From the NCBI GenBank assembly GCA_030267565.1, contig BRXU01000004.1, positions 459,001-523,000 of the forward strand: DNA of 64,000 bases. The letters run 5' to 3'. The position numbers and the translations under genes are program-made. The stretch's first letter is position 1. Each line of letters opens with the position of its first letter. The stretch is from Pleodorina starrii. Lineage: Eukaryota; Chlorophyta; Chlorophyceae; Chlamydomonadales; Volvocaceae. This document shows, piece after piece, positions 13,201 through 25,900 of the stretch. Below the pieces are notes generated by a model. It was not told the origin of the DNA, ran no database searches, and worked only from the letters and a program-made list of their open reading frames with translations.

Positions 13201-13310
13201 CCGAAAGTTGCAAGCTATAAGTTGCGCACACACGTGCGGGCTGCGGGGGGTGTCCGTAAATGTCCGCTCAGTGCGTCAACCTGGTGCGTTAACCGGATGG
13301 ATGCACGACA
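10204..13310. other. Repeat-derived, AT-richer intergenic region
   Basis: No recognised gene. The region includes palindromic GGCCTTCGGCC-type segments (11390-11440) and CCGGCCGGACGGACCGG (about 11115). There is a tRNA-like A-box segment (GGCAGCTCAGCTGGCGTGCG, about 10505) without a matching T-arm, and a dispersed repeat at 10868-10935. Frames of 100-216 codons between 11042 and 12351 show no known motif and overlap on both strands. Confidence 0.45.
10858..10940. repeat. Dispersed repeat, copy 1
   Basis: The core TATTGAACA...GATC-CACAGAG.CGTG.GATCGCACTATGTA...CTCCTCTGT is about 80% identical to 40240-40320, next to the tyrosine-recombinase remnant. It is probably a piece of the same transposable-element family. 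Confidence 0.65.
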
Positions 13311-13317
13311 TCAGCAG

Positions 13318-13437
13318 AAGGACCCACCCACCCAGTCACCCACCCAGTCACCCACCCAGCCACCCAGCCACCCAGCCACCCAGCCACCCACCCAGCCACC
13401 CAGCCACCCACCCACCCAGCCAGCCACCCAAACACAC
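13318..13437. repeat. CCCA/CCAG array, short block
   Basis: Variant tetranucleotide repeats of CCCA and GCCA, the first block of the array that resumes at 14440. It opens Pro/Ser/Thr/His/Gln frames on the plus strand and Gly/Trp frames on the minus strand. Confidence 0.9.
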
Positions 13438-14439
13438 ACACACGCCCCGCCCCTCCCCGCCCGCGCATGCCCCCCTTGGTCCCCCGCCCCCTTGTCTGCT
13501 CGCGCGCTATGCCCACCGTGCTGGGTTTTTCCTTGGCCCTCGGGCCCTGCCCCATTTTCCCCCCCTGCCCCCCCGCATGCCTTTCCCCTGCCCCGCCTCT
13601 GCCCCGCCCTGTCGGTCCCTGCCCTGCCCCTGTCCTGTCCACCCTTGGCCGCATTCACCTCGCCCCAGGCCCCTCATGCGTGGTGGCCTGCGTGCTCGGC
13701 CCGTGTGGTGGGGAGCCGACTTTTCACGCTCCGCCACCCGGCCCCTCCTGCGCATCGCATCTTCCCGCGCCCTGCTGCCTCTGCCCTTTCCGCTCGTCCT
13801 GCCGTCGCTCTTCCCTTCTCCTCGCCCTTGCCCTTGCCCTTGCCCTTGCCCTCGTGCCCCTTCGCCCTTTCTCCCCTGCCCCACGCACCTTCCGTCCCTC
13901 CCGCACTCGTCTTCCTTCTGCTGTTCTCTTTCCCTTTGCCGTTCTCCTTGCCATTCTCTTTTCCTTTGCCCTTTCCCGTCTGCCTTTCGCCTCCCTGCCG
14001 TCGTTCGTTTTGCCCATCCGTATCCCTTTGTTCTCTGCCCCGCCGCCCCTTCCTGCCCTCTTTTTCGCCGCGTCGCCGCCCCAGCTCGTTCGTGGGTTAT
14101 GTGTGTCCTGCTTTGCTTGCCTGCCTACTCGCTCCTTCCTTCGCTGACATTGCCGTTGCCCATTACCGTTACTCACGCCGTTTCCTTCGCTTCTTTCTAA
14201 TTGGTTTCCTCCATCGAGCGCAGGTGAGTCTCCCATTTGTCGGGTTGTTTTGTCCGGGCGCTCTTGCCGTTCTTGAGCTGTCGCGCGTACTCGTCCGTCT
14301 GGGTTGGTCCGGCGGTGACGCGGTCGCTGCGCTTTTCAGCTCGGTAAGGTTACAGGTATGTTCGGTAAGTATTGCTGGGTTCTGGGTTCGTTCGCTAACG
14401 CCGCCTCCTTCTCCGCTGCGATACCGGTACTTTCTTTTT
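13438..14439. other. Pyrimidine-rich spacer between two CCCA arrays
   Basis: About 1 kb of C/T-rich, non-tandem sequence (clusters of GCCCTTGCCC and TTCCCTTTGCC). It is open on both strands but has no recognised protein motif. Candidate splice signals exist (CAG/GTGAGT near 14222, GGTAAG near 14343). I cannot tell whether an exon is present. Confidence 0.4.
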
Positions 14440-15688
<1,249 letters not shown>

Positions 15689-15699
15689 GCTAAATCCCT

Positions 15700-17120
15700 A
15701 ACTTACTGCTTGCTGGGACAGTTCCTCGCGTTTGAGAAGCCCTAACGGGTACTCTGGCTTGCTTTCTTTACGCTTTCTTCGGGATTTTGCTTCATGCGTA
15801 CCCATATACCAAACCAAGCTCGCAATCGTTGGCTCCAAGTGACCCATGGGTCATGTGGGCGACGTCGCGACCGTCGCGAGCCGGCTCCTGTTATCGGTGC
15901 TGCATCCGCACGCGGCCGCTGACCACGCGCGTCGCGGTGTTTACAACTAGTCAGACATAAGTCAGACGATCCTTTAACGTACGCAGAACGAGTTTAAAAG
16001 CGCGGAGTGCCGCCGCACCCTCTCCAACAACAGTCGCACTTCAATAACGGCGTAATCATGGGGAGCACGTCACGAAGCTTGTGTCTTGGCTCCCTTGGCT
16101 CCTTGTCTTTTGTCAGCTTGTTTTCCTTGTGTCTTGCGCCAGAACAGCAGCGACCGCCCCGCCAGTCGCTAGCCAGCGGCCAACCGTCTGTGTCCGCCAG
16201 TCGAGCTAGCACTTTCGATTGGCGTCCGAGGAACGGGCACCTCGGCTGAGCGATGACCGACATCCCTAACGTCAGCCCTTCACGTACACGCTCGTATATC
16301 ACACTTTTTATTCTCCGCCAACGCACTACTGTATTTGCTTCATGCTTACCGATACCAAACGAAGCTCGCCATGTACGGCGACCGAGGCAGAATGGACGCG
16401 TGGCTCCAAGTGACCCATGGGTCATTTCGGCGGCGTGCCGGCTCGTGCCGGCGCGAGCCGGCTCTTACCCTTTCTGTCGGTGCGTGGTGCCGGCGTTGTG
16501 CTGCAGCATTCATTTAATGAAGCGCTCCTGACTCCCGCAGGCAGACGGAACTTCCTTGCACTGCCCCTTTATGGCGATACGGCCCCACGTGTGCCGTCCT
16601 CCTTCACCCAACAGTGCCACCAGCCTTTCAACGTCCTTCGGAGTACCCACTCTGGTGTACACAAATTGAATTGATTGATTGAATCCATTTGCTGAGCGAA
16701 GCTGACGTGTGACCTGATCTGCAGTTTCTGTAATGCACCGCTCTCCACAGTGCTTGCAGCCCCCACTGAGTGGTCCGAAAGTGTCCTGCCGATATCCCAA
16801 GTGGCCCACTCGCGCGGGCTAACCGCCGCGCGTATTGCACCACGCAGGAATCGAGCTCACGACGTCGGCTCGGTGAATGACTACCGTCAACGCTGTCCCG
16901 TACACATCCGTATTATTGCACGTATATTGCATTTTTATTCTCTGCCGACCAGCTCTTTCCAGCTGTACCTCCGAACGAACGAACGAACGAACGAACGAAC
17001 GAAGGAACGAACGGCAGTCCCTGGCATGCCCGAGAAAGCAGAAAGCAGCCAGAGAAGCCCCTAACGGGTTCTCTGGCGTGCTTTCTTTACGCTTTCTTCG
17101 GGAATATTACTGCTGAGTCA
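15700..17120. repeat. Cluster of dispersed direct repeats
   Basis: Two related copies at 15788-15900 and 16339-16450 share GCTTCATGC.TACC, CCAAGTGACCCATGGGTCAT and GCCGGCTC. Another pair, 15727-15785 and 17041-17105, shares GAGAAGCCC.TAACGGG and GCTTTCTTTACGCTTTCTTC. The second pair forms a hairpin (CCAGAGAA...TTCTCTGG, 17048-17075). A CGAA tetranucleotide run is at 16976-17004. This is probably non-autonomous element debris. Confidence 0.7.
16510..16821 (-). CDS. Hypothetical ORF inside the repeat cluster
   Basis: An open minus-strand frame of about 103 codons runs from after a TAG near 16821 to a TGA at 16510. It includes KHCGERCITETADQVTRQL and QFVYTRVGTPKDVERLVALL, which look like real protein rather than low complexity. 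No ATG lies near its start, so it may be an exon or a transposon remnant. I do not recognise the family. A T-arm-like GAGCTCGATTCCTGC lies just upstream on the same strand (about 16850). Confidence 0.3.
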
Positions 17121-17743
17121 TCGCTCCATCACACACTCACCGCGCCTGCATGCATCGACCGCGCCCACAGCTCACTCCCAAAAAATGTCGGGTGCGCCGT
17201 AGCTCCTGCACTCCGGTAAATAAAAACAACCGCAGCTCTCCGACTCGGCGAAACAATCCCGCCCCCCCTCCGCCCGCCCTTGTCCTCGCCCACGACTTCA
17301 AACGCATGTCCCTGCCCCCAGCACAACTGCATGTATGCCATGATGACGAATGCAAACCGCAAACCTCTAACCGCTAACCGATTATGCAAACCCTATCGCT
17401 ATCATCTACTGCAACTCTGCACCCCCCCCTCCCCCGCAGAGAAGCAACTCCACCGCACGAGTGCCGCCGTGTGCCTCCTCCTCCTCCGACGTTCACTTGC
17501 CCTATTGCCACCACCACTGTCGCCACCACTGTCGCCACCACTGTCGCCACCACTGTCGCCGCCACTCCAAAAGGCGGTCGCGAGGGAAGGCGACGACTTC
17601 ACCACTCCACGCACCACTTTGCCAGCTCTCTCTTCCGCGGCCCGCCGCCCCTCCGTTCCGCCCGCCTGTCGTACGAGTCGCTGCCACCACTCCCCGCCCC
17701 CGGCGCCAAAAATGGGTTTTTACTTTTTACGTACTTTGACCCT

Positions 17744-19845
17744 TCACCGAAAGTACTGACCGTCCAGGTTGTACGCCCGGCGCTGCAGGCCCGCCAGCGT
17801 CCATTCGTACGCCGTACCGCCGAACTCTCTCTCCCAGATAAATGCCCGGAAGTATCTGGCCAAACCCAGCCGCAGAGCCGCCAGATGGGCTTCGCTGTAG
17901 CTTCGGAGCAGCTCCACCATGCGAGGTACGTCCGAAAGCGGCATGCGGACGGAAAACTCCTCGTACGGCAGAAAGTCCTGCGTGTCGTACACGTGCCGTA
18001 CAGAGGCGAGGTAAGGGCGAAACGGCAGTTGGCGATCGAGTTGGGGTGGGGCGTTGGTGGCGTCTGGCGCCTGGCGGGAGGGAGGGGGGTTGAGGCTCGC
18101 GGGTTTTCCCAGACGAGCGCGGGGCACCGTCGCCAGTCTGGGGGGGAGGGGGGGGGTGATTGGGTCGTGTGGTGGGTGTGGGGGGGAGGAGTGGGGGTTA
18201 TCCACGGGGGTATAGGCCAGAGCCCGTGAACGGTAACGTATCAGGATAATCCTTACTGTCTGCAACAGAAAAACAAAGTGTGTATGTGTGTGTGTGTGGG
18301 GGGGGGTGAATGCAGGGCAGCGGCGTGCAGGGGCAGGGTCCGGGGACGGGCCTAGGAGGGGCTGGCAAGGAAAGGGGGGGAGGGGGGAACAAGGGCTGGG
18401 CGCCCCTCCCCTCCCCCCGCCCCCCGGCCCCCGCCTCCGTGCCTTTGCCGCGGTTCACCCTCCCCACCAACACACATCATTCACCAACATACATACATAT
18501 ACGCGCACATACATACAGATACATACAGGCGCAGAGAGCATACGGACACATCCTATGTTCCATTCATATTTCACTTTTTCACATTTCATCACATACAGGA
18601 CACATCCCATGTTCCCATCGCATTTCACATTTCATCACATGCCGTACCTCGTACGGCTGCACCACGTAATCCTGAATGATGACTGGGATGCAACCGAAGT
18701 GAATGGCTTGGACTAGCCGGATGCCCCACCCGTGGCCGTACCTGCACATATACGGCACGAGTACGGCAATCTTTTTATATCGGGCGGGGGAGGTGTCCTG
18801 TGCCGCTTGCCCCCCCCCTCCCCCCCCCCCCCGCGCCCTTCCTCTTTTTCCCGCCAGATCTCGCAGCCTGCCTGCCTTTGCGCCGAGCAAGTACGGTAAC
18901 TCTTAGCTGCTGCCGCCATACATACATCGCCGTACTGTCCATACATCAAAGTACCGTACTGCGGATGCAAAAGCTACCGTACTCACGGCGCGATGCAGAA
19001 CTTGCACGTCTTCAGCATTTCCAGATACGTGTCGCCAATGCCGCCCTCGAAGAATTTGACGTCCGGGGGCGGATCCCTCAGCCCCTGTAACAACTGTTTG
19101 ATGGCCTGCGCAGCAGGCCGTGTGTGTGTGTTTTGTGTGTGTGGGAGGGGGGAGGTGGGGAGGTGGGGAGGGGGCGGGAGGGGGCGGGAGGTGTGAGGGC
19201 GCAAAGTCCTGGCCCTGGGGGGAAGTAAGTAGGATCAGCAAGCTAGTAGTTGGTAGTTGGCAGTTGGAAGGTTGGGATTGAAGGCGAAGGCGAAGGCGAG
19301 GTCACCCCCCCCCAAAAAAAGAAGTCTTGGGGCGAGAGTGGAGGGGGCGGTGGTCCCATGTATGTATGGATACGGAACCTTACGGATATAGGCCGGAGGC
19401 CTCACAGAAGCCGCGTCAACGGTGGATGACGAAAATGATGCCGCAGTGGAGGGGATTCAACGGGGTACACATGTAAACATGTGGGCGCAATCATGGACAC
19501 CCACACACATAAACATACACACACACCGACCCCCACACACACATACACACGCACGTGCTCACCAGTCGTACTCCGCCGCTGTACTCGCCGTCCGCCACTC
19601 CCCCCGCGAAGAAGAACAGCAGCGTGCGGTTACCATCGCGGCCGCCGGTGGACTCAAGCCACTTGGGGGGGTGGGGGGGTGGGGAGGGGTGCGTGTGTGT
19701 GTATGGGTGCGTGTATGGGTGCGCGTGTGTACGTATGGGTGCGGTGGGGGCGGGAGGACCAGGATCAGGGACGACTCACCGTAACGACAAAGTGCCAATA
19801 TTAATATATATAATATATATACTTTTTATTGATATTGTACGAATA

Positions 19846-19886
<41 letters not shown>

Positions 19887-19934
19887 TATATATTATATAT
19901 ATATTATAAAAGGTATATATTATTTATATATATA

Positions 19935-19991
<57 letters not shown>

Positions 19992-22900
19992 CCACCGGTA
20001 TCACAATGCTGGCAGACAACCGGGATCCGGCACGTGTGTGTGTGTGTGCGTGCTTCCGGTCCCCTCCCCCTCCCCCTTCCCTGCCAGTCTCCCCCTCCCC
20101 CTCCCCCTTCCCCTCCCCCTCCCCCTCCCCCTCCCCCTCCCCCTCCCCCTCCCCCTCCCCCTCCCCCTCCCCCTCCCCCTCCCCCTCCCCCTCCCCCTCC
20201 CCCTCCCCCTCCCCCTCCCCCTCCCCCTCCCCCTCCCCCTCCCCCTCCCCCTCCCCCTCCCCCTCCCCCTCCCCCCTCCCCCTCCCCCTCCCCCTCCCCC
20301 TCCCCCTCCCCCTCCCCCTCCCCCTCCCCCTCCCCCTCCCCCTCCCCCTCCCCCTCCCCCTTCCCTGCCAGTCTCCCCCTCCCCCTCCCCCTTCCCCTCC
20401 CCTGCCAGTCTCCCCTTCCCCTCCCTTGCCTGGTAGTGCGCTGCCGTGAGGTTGGGCAGGAGGGAGCCCGTGTGGGTTGTGCGGGTGGCCACCACCAGGT
20501 CCCGTTTGACTTGAATGCAGCCGTAGTCCTGAAGGGGGGAGGGAGGGGAGAGGGGGGGAGGGGGGAGCGAGTGAGTTTAGAGATAACGATGAGGGAATGT
20601 ACGGCCGTGTGAACTCCCCTTCAACCCTAAGCCCATTTCCCCCGGCTCCTCGGCCACATACACACGCACACACGCATACACGCACGCACGCACGCACGCA
20701 CGCCCCGTCCTCCCTTCCTCTCGCCACCCCACCCCACCCCAAGCCCTTCCCCCCCCAATGTCCGCGCCTTGTTCTCGATGTTGGTCCAGTTCAGGTTTTG
20801 TTTCTGCATTCCGAAGTGAACCACCTAAGGGAGTGGGGGGAGGGAGGGAGGGAGGGAGGTGAGGGAGGTGAGGAGGGGGGAGAGGCAGGGGGGGAGAGGT
20901 ATGTTTGTCAACATAAGGGGGTCAGGGAGTGATATGCTCCTTTATTTAAGAAAAATGAGTCACTGCGGACGTTGTTGAGCACGCTGGGGGGGGCAACGTA
21001 GGGGGGTCATGTGTTCGAATGCCGTGCCTCCAGTCAAGTAAACAACCCCGGAAGAATTGCTGCCCTCACCCTCACCCCCTGTCCCCCGCCCCCCCCCCCC
21101 GCCCCACAACCCAGCCAGCCCCCCCCACACACACATACACACACACCTTGATCACCCCGTCCTGTAGCCACCTCTCGCTATGACATGAGCCCCGGTCCCC
21201 GGGCATGAAGATGAAGTGATCCCGACCACCTGGGGGGAAGGGGCGAGGTGGGGGGGCCGGGGGGGAGCGGGGGGGCGCGGGGGGTGAGGAGGCGTGTGTA
21301 TGGGTGTTTGGGTGGGTGTGGGTGGGTGTGTAGGGGTGGTTAGGGGGGTTGTGTTTGGGGGTGATGTCTTATGCGTGTGTGTATGGGGCGGGGAGGGGGG
21401 GTTAGGGGTGTGTGTTGAGGCGATTTCTTAGGGGTGTGTGTTGGGGGGGACTGTGAGGCTGGGGGTAAGAACAAAGAGACCGCAGCGAAGGGACGGAGAT
21501 CCTGGGGGCGGGGGGCAAGCGTGCGGAGGCTGCTGCAATGCTACTGCTGCTGCTGCTGCTGCTGCGCGAATGGTCAGGTGAACACCCCCACCCTCACCCT
21601 CTCACCCACCCACACACGCACAGCCCCCCCCCACACACACACACCCGGCGGGGTTTAGTTCAAGGTCGGCGGGTACCGGAACGGAGGGGGAGGAGCATGG
21701 TCTGAATCGGAAGCGGAATCGGGAGGGTACAAGGGTTCAGTCCGAAAAGGCGAGAGCTGGCAGACTGGCTGGCTGGCTGGCAGATTGGCTGGCTGGCAGG
21801 CAGGCCCAACCCCCCCTCTCACCCGAGCGGTTGAAGAAGGGCCACTGCTGCTGGACGTAGTCGAGAGCCGCCTTGGCCTGCCACTGAGCGGCCCGCACGT
21901 TCTCCGTGTAAAAGTACAGCAGCGCCGGCACGTAGAACAGATTAGCCTCATACGGGCTCTCTGCGTGTGTGTGTATGTGTGTATGTGTGCGTGTAGGGGG
22001 AGAGGGGGAGGGGGGGTTGGGGGCGGGGGTTGGGGGCGGGGATTGGGGGTGGGGGTGTAGGAAACAGCCCAAATCAGTGGGCTGGCTGGCTGGCAGGGGG
22101 GTTGGAGGGGGAGGCGGGAGTGGGGGGGCCGGCAACGAGGGGGAAGGAAGGTGGGGGCGAGGGAGAGGGTGTGCTGCGTTGGGGGAGGTGGGGGAGGGGT
22201 GGGGGAGGAGGAGGTGGGGGAGGAGGTGGGGGAGGGCCAAAGTGGAGTACTGCGCCGGTGGAGGTGCGGGTCAGGAACGGTCGTCGTACGTCGCCGTACA
22301 CAGTGCGGGATGCACGGACGGGGCGCCCCCCCCGATCCCCTCCCCATCACGGGCCACTCACACGGGCCACTGACTGCCGTACATACATACCCGCCTCGCC
22401 GCCTGCCGCAGCATCGGCACCCGCCCAGCCACCCACCCGTACGTACGGTCTCGTCCGTAAGAAAGTACGTCAGGAATTGTTCGTACGCCGTATACATGTT
22501 GTCGCGGGCGTACGCCTCCTCTGTCACCTGTAACCTGCATGATATAAGAGAGAGAGAGAGAGATGTAGATATATAGAGAAAGAAGACAGCCGCAACGGAG
22601 TCTGGGTGACCGAGGCGCGATCCCGGCGAAGGGACCAACCGTGGCAATAGTTGAGAACAGACTCACCCCGACCCCCACCCCCACCCCGACCCCCACCCCC
22701 ACCCCCACCCCCACCCCCACCCCCACCCCCACCCCCACCCCCACCCCCACCCCCACCCCCACCCCCACCCCCACCCCCACCCCCACCCCCACCCCCACCC
22801 CCACCCCCAGCCCCAGCCCCCGCCCCCCCCCCAGCCCCAGCCCCACCCCCACCCCCCCCCCCACCCCCACCCCCACCCCTCCCCCAGAGGCCCCTCCACA

Positions 22901-25900
22901 CACAAACGCGGCGCGATGACACGATGATTTCCCCTCCTCCCCCCCCCGCCCGCAACAATAATCGCCCCGCAGTACAGTACAATACAGTACAGTACGGCAC
23001 TCACGGGAAGGCGATCTCCCACGGCAGATCGTACATATAGATCTTGAATCTGATCTTGGATCTGAATCAGATAATCACAGATAAAAGACGCAACGGGGCG
23101 CGGCAGCCAACGCAGGCGCGCATCGCTCAGAGACAGCGCAGCACAGCGCAGCACAGCGCAGCACGGCGCAGCATAGCGCAGCACGGCGCAGTACAGCGCA
23201 GCAAAGCGCAGCAAAGCGCAGCATAGCGCAGCACGGCGCAGCACAGCGCAGCACGGGACTGCCGGGGAGCGGCGGGCGAGAACACACACACACAATCAAC
23301 CCCCTACGGCATCCTACGGCCCTACCGCCCTTTGGGTTTCCCCCGGGCTGCACAGGGCAGTGCAGCGCCACAGGTCAAGGGGGAGGCGGGGTCAGGGATG
23401 GCAACGGGGGTGGGGGTGGGATCTGAGGTGGAGGAAGGTGCCACGGCCGCGCTTCGTTCGCCACGCCAGACGCCACGCGCGTCTTTTCCTTATCTTACGA
23501 CGGGATTGGCAGGCAAAGAGTGCGCCGTACCGTCGTACTGTGCCGTACTGCGTGGGCCCGTACGACGCTTTGGGTCACCAGAGGCCATACGCGGCCGCGG
23601 GTGCTTCGCAAGCGGGTGGGTGGAGGCGCAGGCGGGGCAACACCCGACCGGGCCTCCAACCCACCCCCCGAACCACATCCCGGCCCCACCCTTCGTGCAA
23701 CCCCCCCCCCCCTCCCCCACCACCCCCACCACCTGCCACCTCCTCCCCCCCCCACACACACACACATTCGTCTCATAGCCAGTCAGCCAGTCAACTCGCC
23801 TATCCGGGCTGATGTCTCTTGGCCCCGCCCCAAGCCCCAGTCCCCCCCCTCCGCAACCACAACGTCCCCAGTGACCCATGGTTCCATAACAAAGGAGCAT
23901 TTCACTCCCTGAAAACCCCCCCTCCGCCCTCGCCCTCGCCCTCCCCAGCCTCCTCCCCACCCCTCCCTCCCGCAAACCTGAGGTTGGGTATCAGCGGCGG
24001 CGGCGGCGGCAGCTCCTGCCCCCCCGCCTGGGTTTGCGCCGGCTCCGGAACCAGCCCCGGCGCTGGTTGCACCGCCGTACTGCGGTGGCACCCCCAGCCC
24101 CAGAACCCGTCCTGGCAGTGACAGAAGCCGCGGAAGCAGCGCCCCCGGCCACTGCACGAGGGGCTGAGCCAGCAGGTGCGGGGATCCTCCTGAGGGGGGG
24201 GGGGGGAGGGAGGGAGGGAGGGGAGGGGGAGAGGGGGGTAGAGGGAGGGAGGGGGAGGGAGGTAGGGGGATGTAGGGGGAGGGAGGGTGGAGGGAGGGGA
24301 GAAAACATGACTCTCGAGATCGCGGCGAGGGAACGAAGGCGAAGTTAGAACCATCTGGCCCAGCGGGGAGGGGGAGGGGGAGAAGACGCGGGGTGGGGGG
24401 AGGCAGATTGGAGACCCGTTATGTGTCTATGTGTGTGACTTGCGGCGAACCGGGGAGCGCGTAACTGCGTCGCCGCCCCGCCCGTGTAACAACCCTTTAA
24501 CCGTTGCCGTACCGATTTCATCGCACAAAAAAGGGCGCCACCTTCAGCACCCTTCACATCCCCTGTTCCCCTCACGCCCACCCGCCCACCCACCCGCTCC
24601 CTCTCCCTCTCCCTCTCCCTCTCCCTCTCCCTCTCCCTCTCCCTCTCCCTCTCCCTCTCCCTCTCCCTCTCCCTCTCCCTCTCCCTCTCCCTCTCCCTCT
24701 CCCTCTCCCTCTCCCTCTCCTCCCTCTCCCTCTCCCTCTCCCTCTCCCTCTCCCTCTCCCTCTCCCTCTCCCTCTCCCTCTCCCTCTCCCTCTCCCTCTC
24801 CCTCTCCCTCTCCCTCTCCCTCTCCCTCTCCCTCTCCCTCTCCCTCTCCCTCTCCCTCTCCCTCTCCCTCTCCCTCTCCCTCCCTCGCTCCCCCATTCTC
24901 TGCTCGCCACGGCTCGCCAGTGCACGCCCTCAGCACCGCTGCTGTTGCACGGCATTGCACCGCCCCCCCTCCTGCCCTTCCCCCACCCCGCACCCGTGCC
25001 GTACCCTGCCGTACCCTGTCGTACCTCCGAGCAGTTTTGCCCCTTGTAGCCGTAGTGGCAGATGCACACGGGGGCCGAGAGCGAGGGCGAGGGCAGGGAC
25101 GAGTCGGGGCGCTGGATGCAGAAGCCGCGGCCGTTGGAGCAGGCGGAGGGGCAGCGGGACAGCGGCTGGGCGACGTTGGGGGCGCGGTGCCACCCGAGCC
25201 AGGGCCGGTCCCAGGGCGATTTGAAGCGCCGCTCGGGGTCCTGCGATGCGTTGCGTTGCGTTGCGGATCGGGGGGGCGCAGAGGGTGTGGGGTGGTGTGG
25301 GGGTGGTGTGGGGGTGGTGTGGGAGTGCAGAAGAGGGGCGGGGTGAGGAGTGTGAGGTGGCGGGGAAATGTGGGGGGGGGGCGAGAGGGTTTGCGCTCAG
25401 TTGTTGTTTATTGTTTGTTGTTGTGGTGGTGGTTGTGGTTGTGGTGGTGACCATGCCAACTCTCCACGCATGCACAACCCCCTGCGCTCCGTGCTATGTC
25501 GTTACCTTCTCGTTATACGGTCGCCCAGTACGGCAGCAGCAGCAGCAGCAGCGCCACGGTACGGCACTGTACGGCACCCAGTACAGTCCCCACTCCCACG
25601 CCCAGACTGTTTCACCAAAGAGCCATTCCTGTCCTGCCCTGTCTTGTCCTGTCTTGTCCTGTGTGTGCGTCAAACCTGTCAAACCCAACTCCCCACCCCA
25701 CCCCACCCCACCCAACTCCCCACCCCACCCCACCCACCCGCCCAATATCCCGCCCACCCGCCCAACTCCCCGCCCGCCCACCCACTTATCCCCACCTCAC
25801 CTTGAGCCGCAGCTCGGGGGAGGTATAGTCCGTCATGCCGAGGAACTCGGGAACCTGGGGGAGGGGTGGGGGTGGGCCAAGGGGAGGGAGGGAGGGAGGG

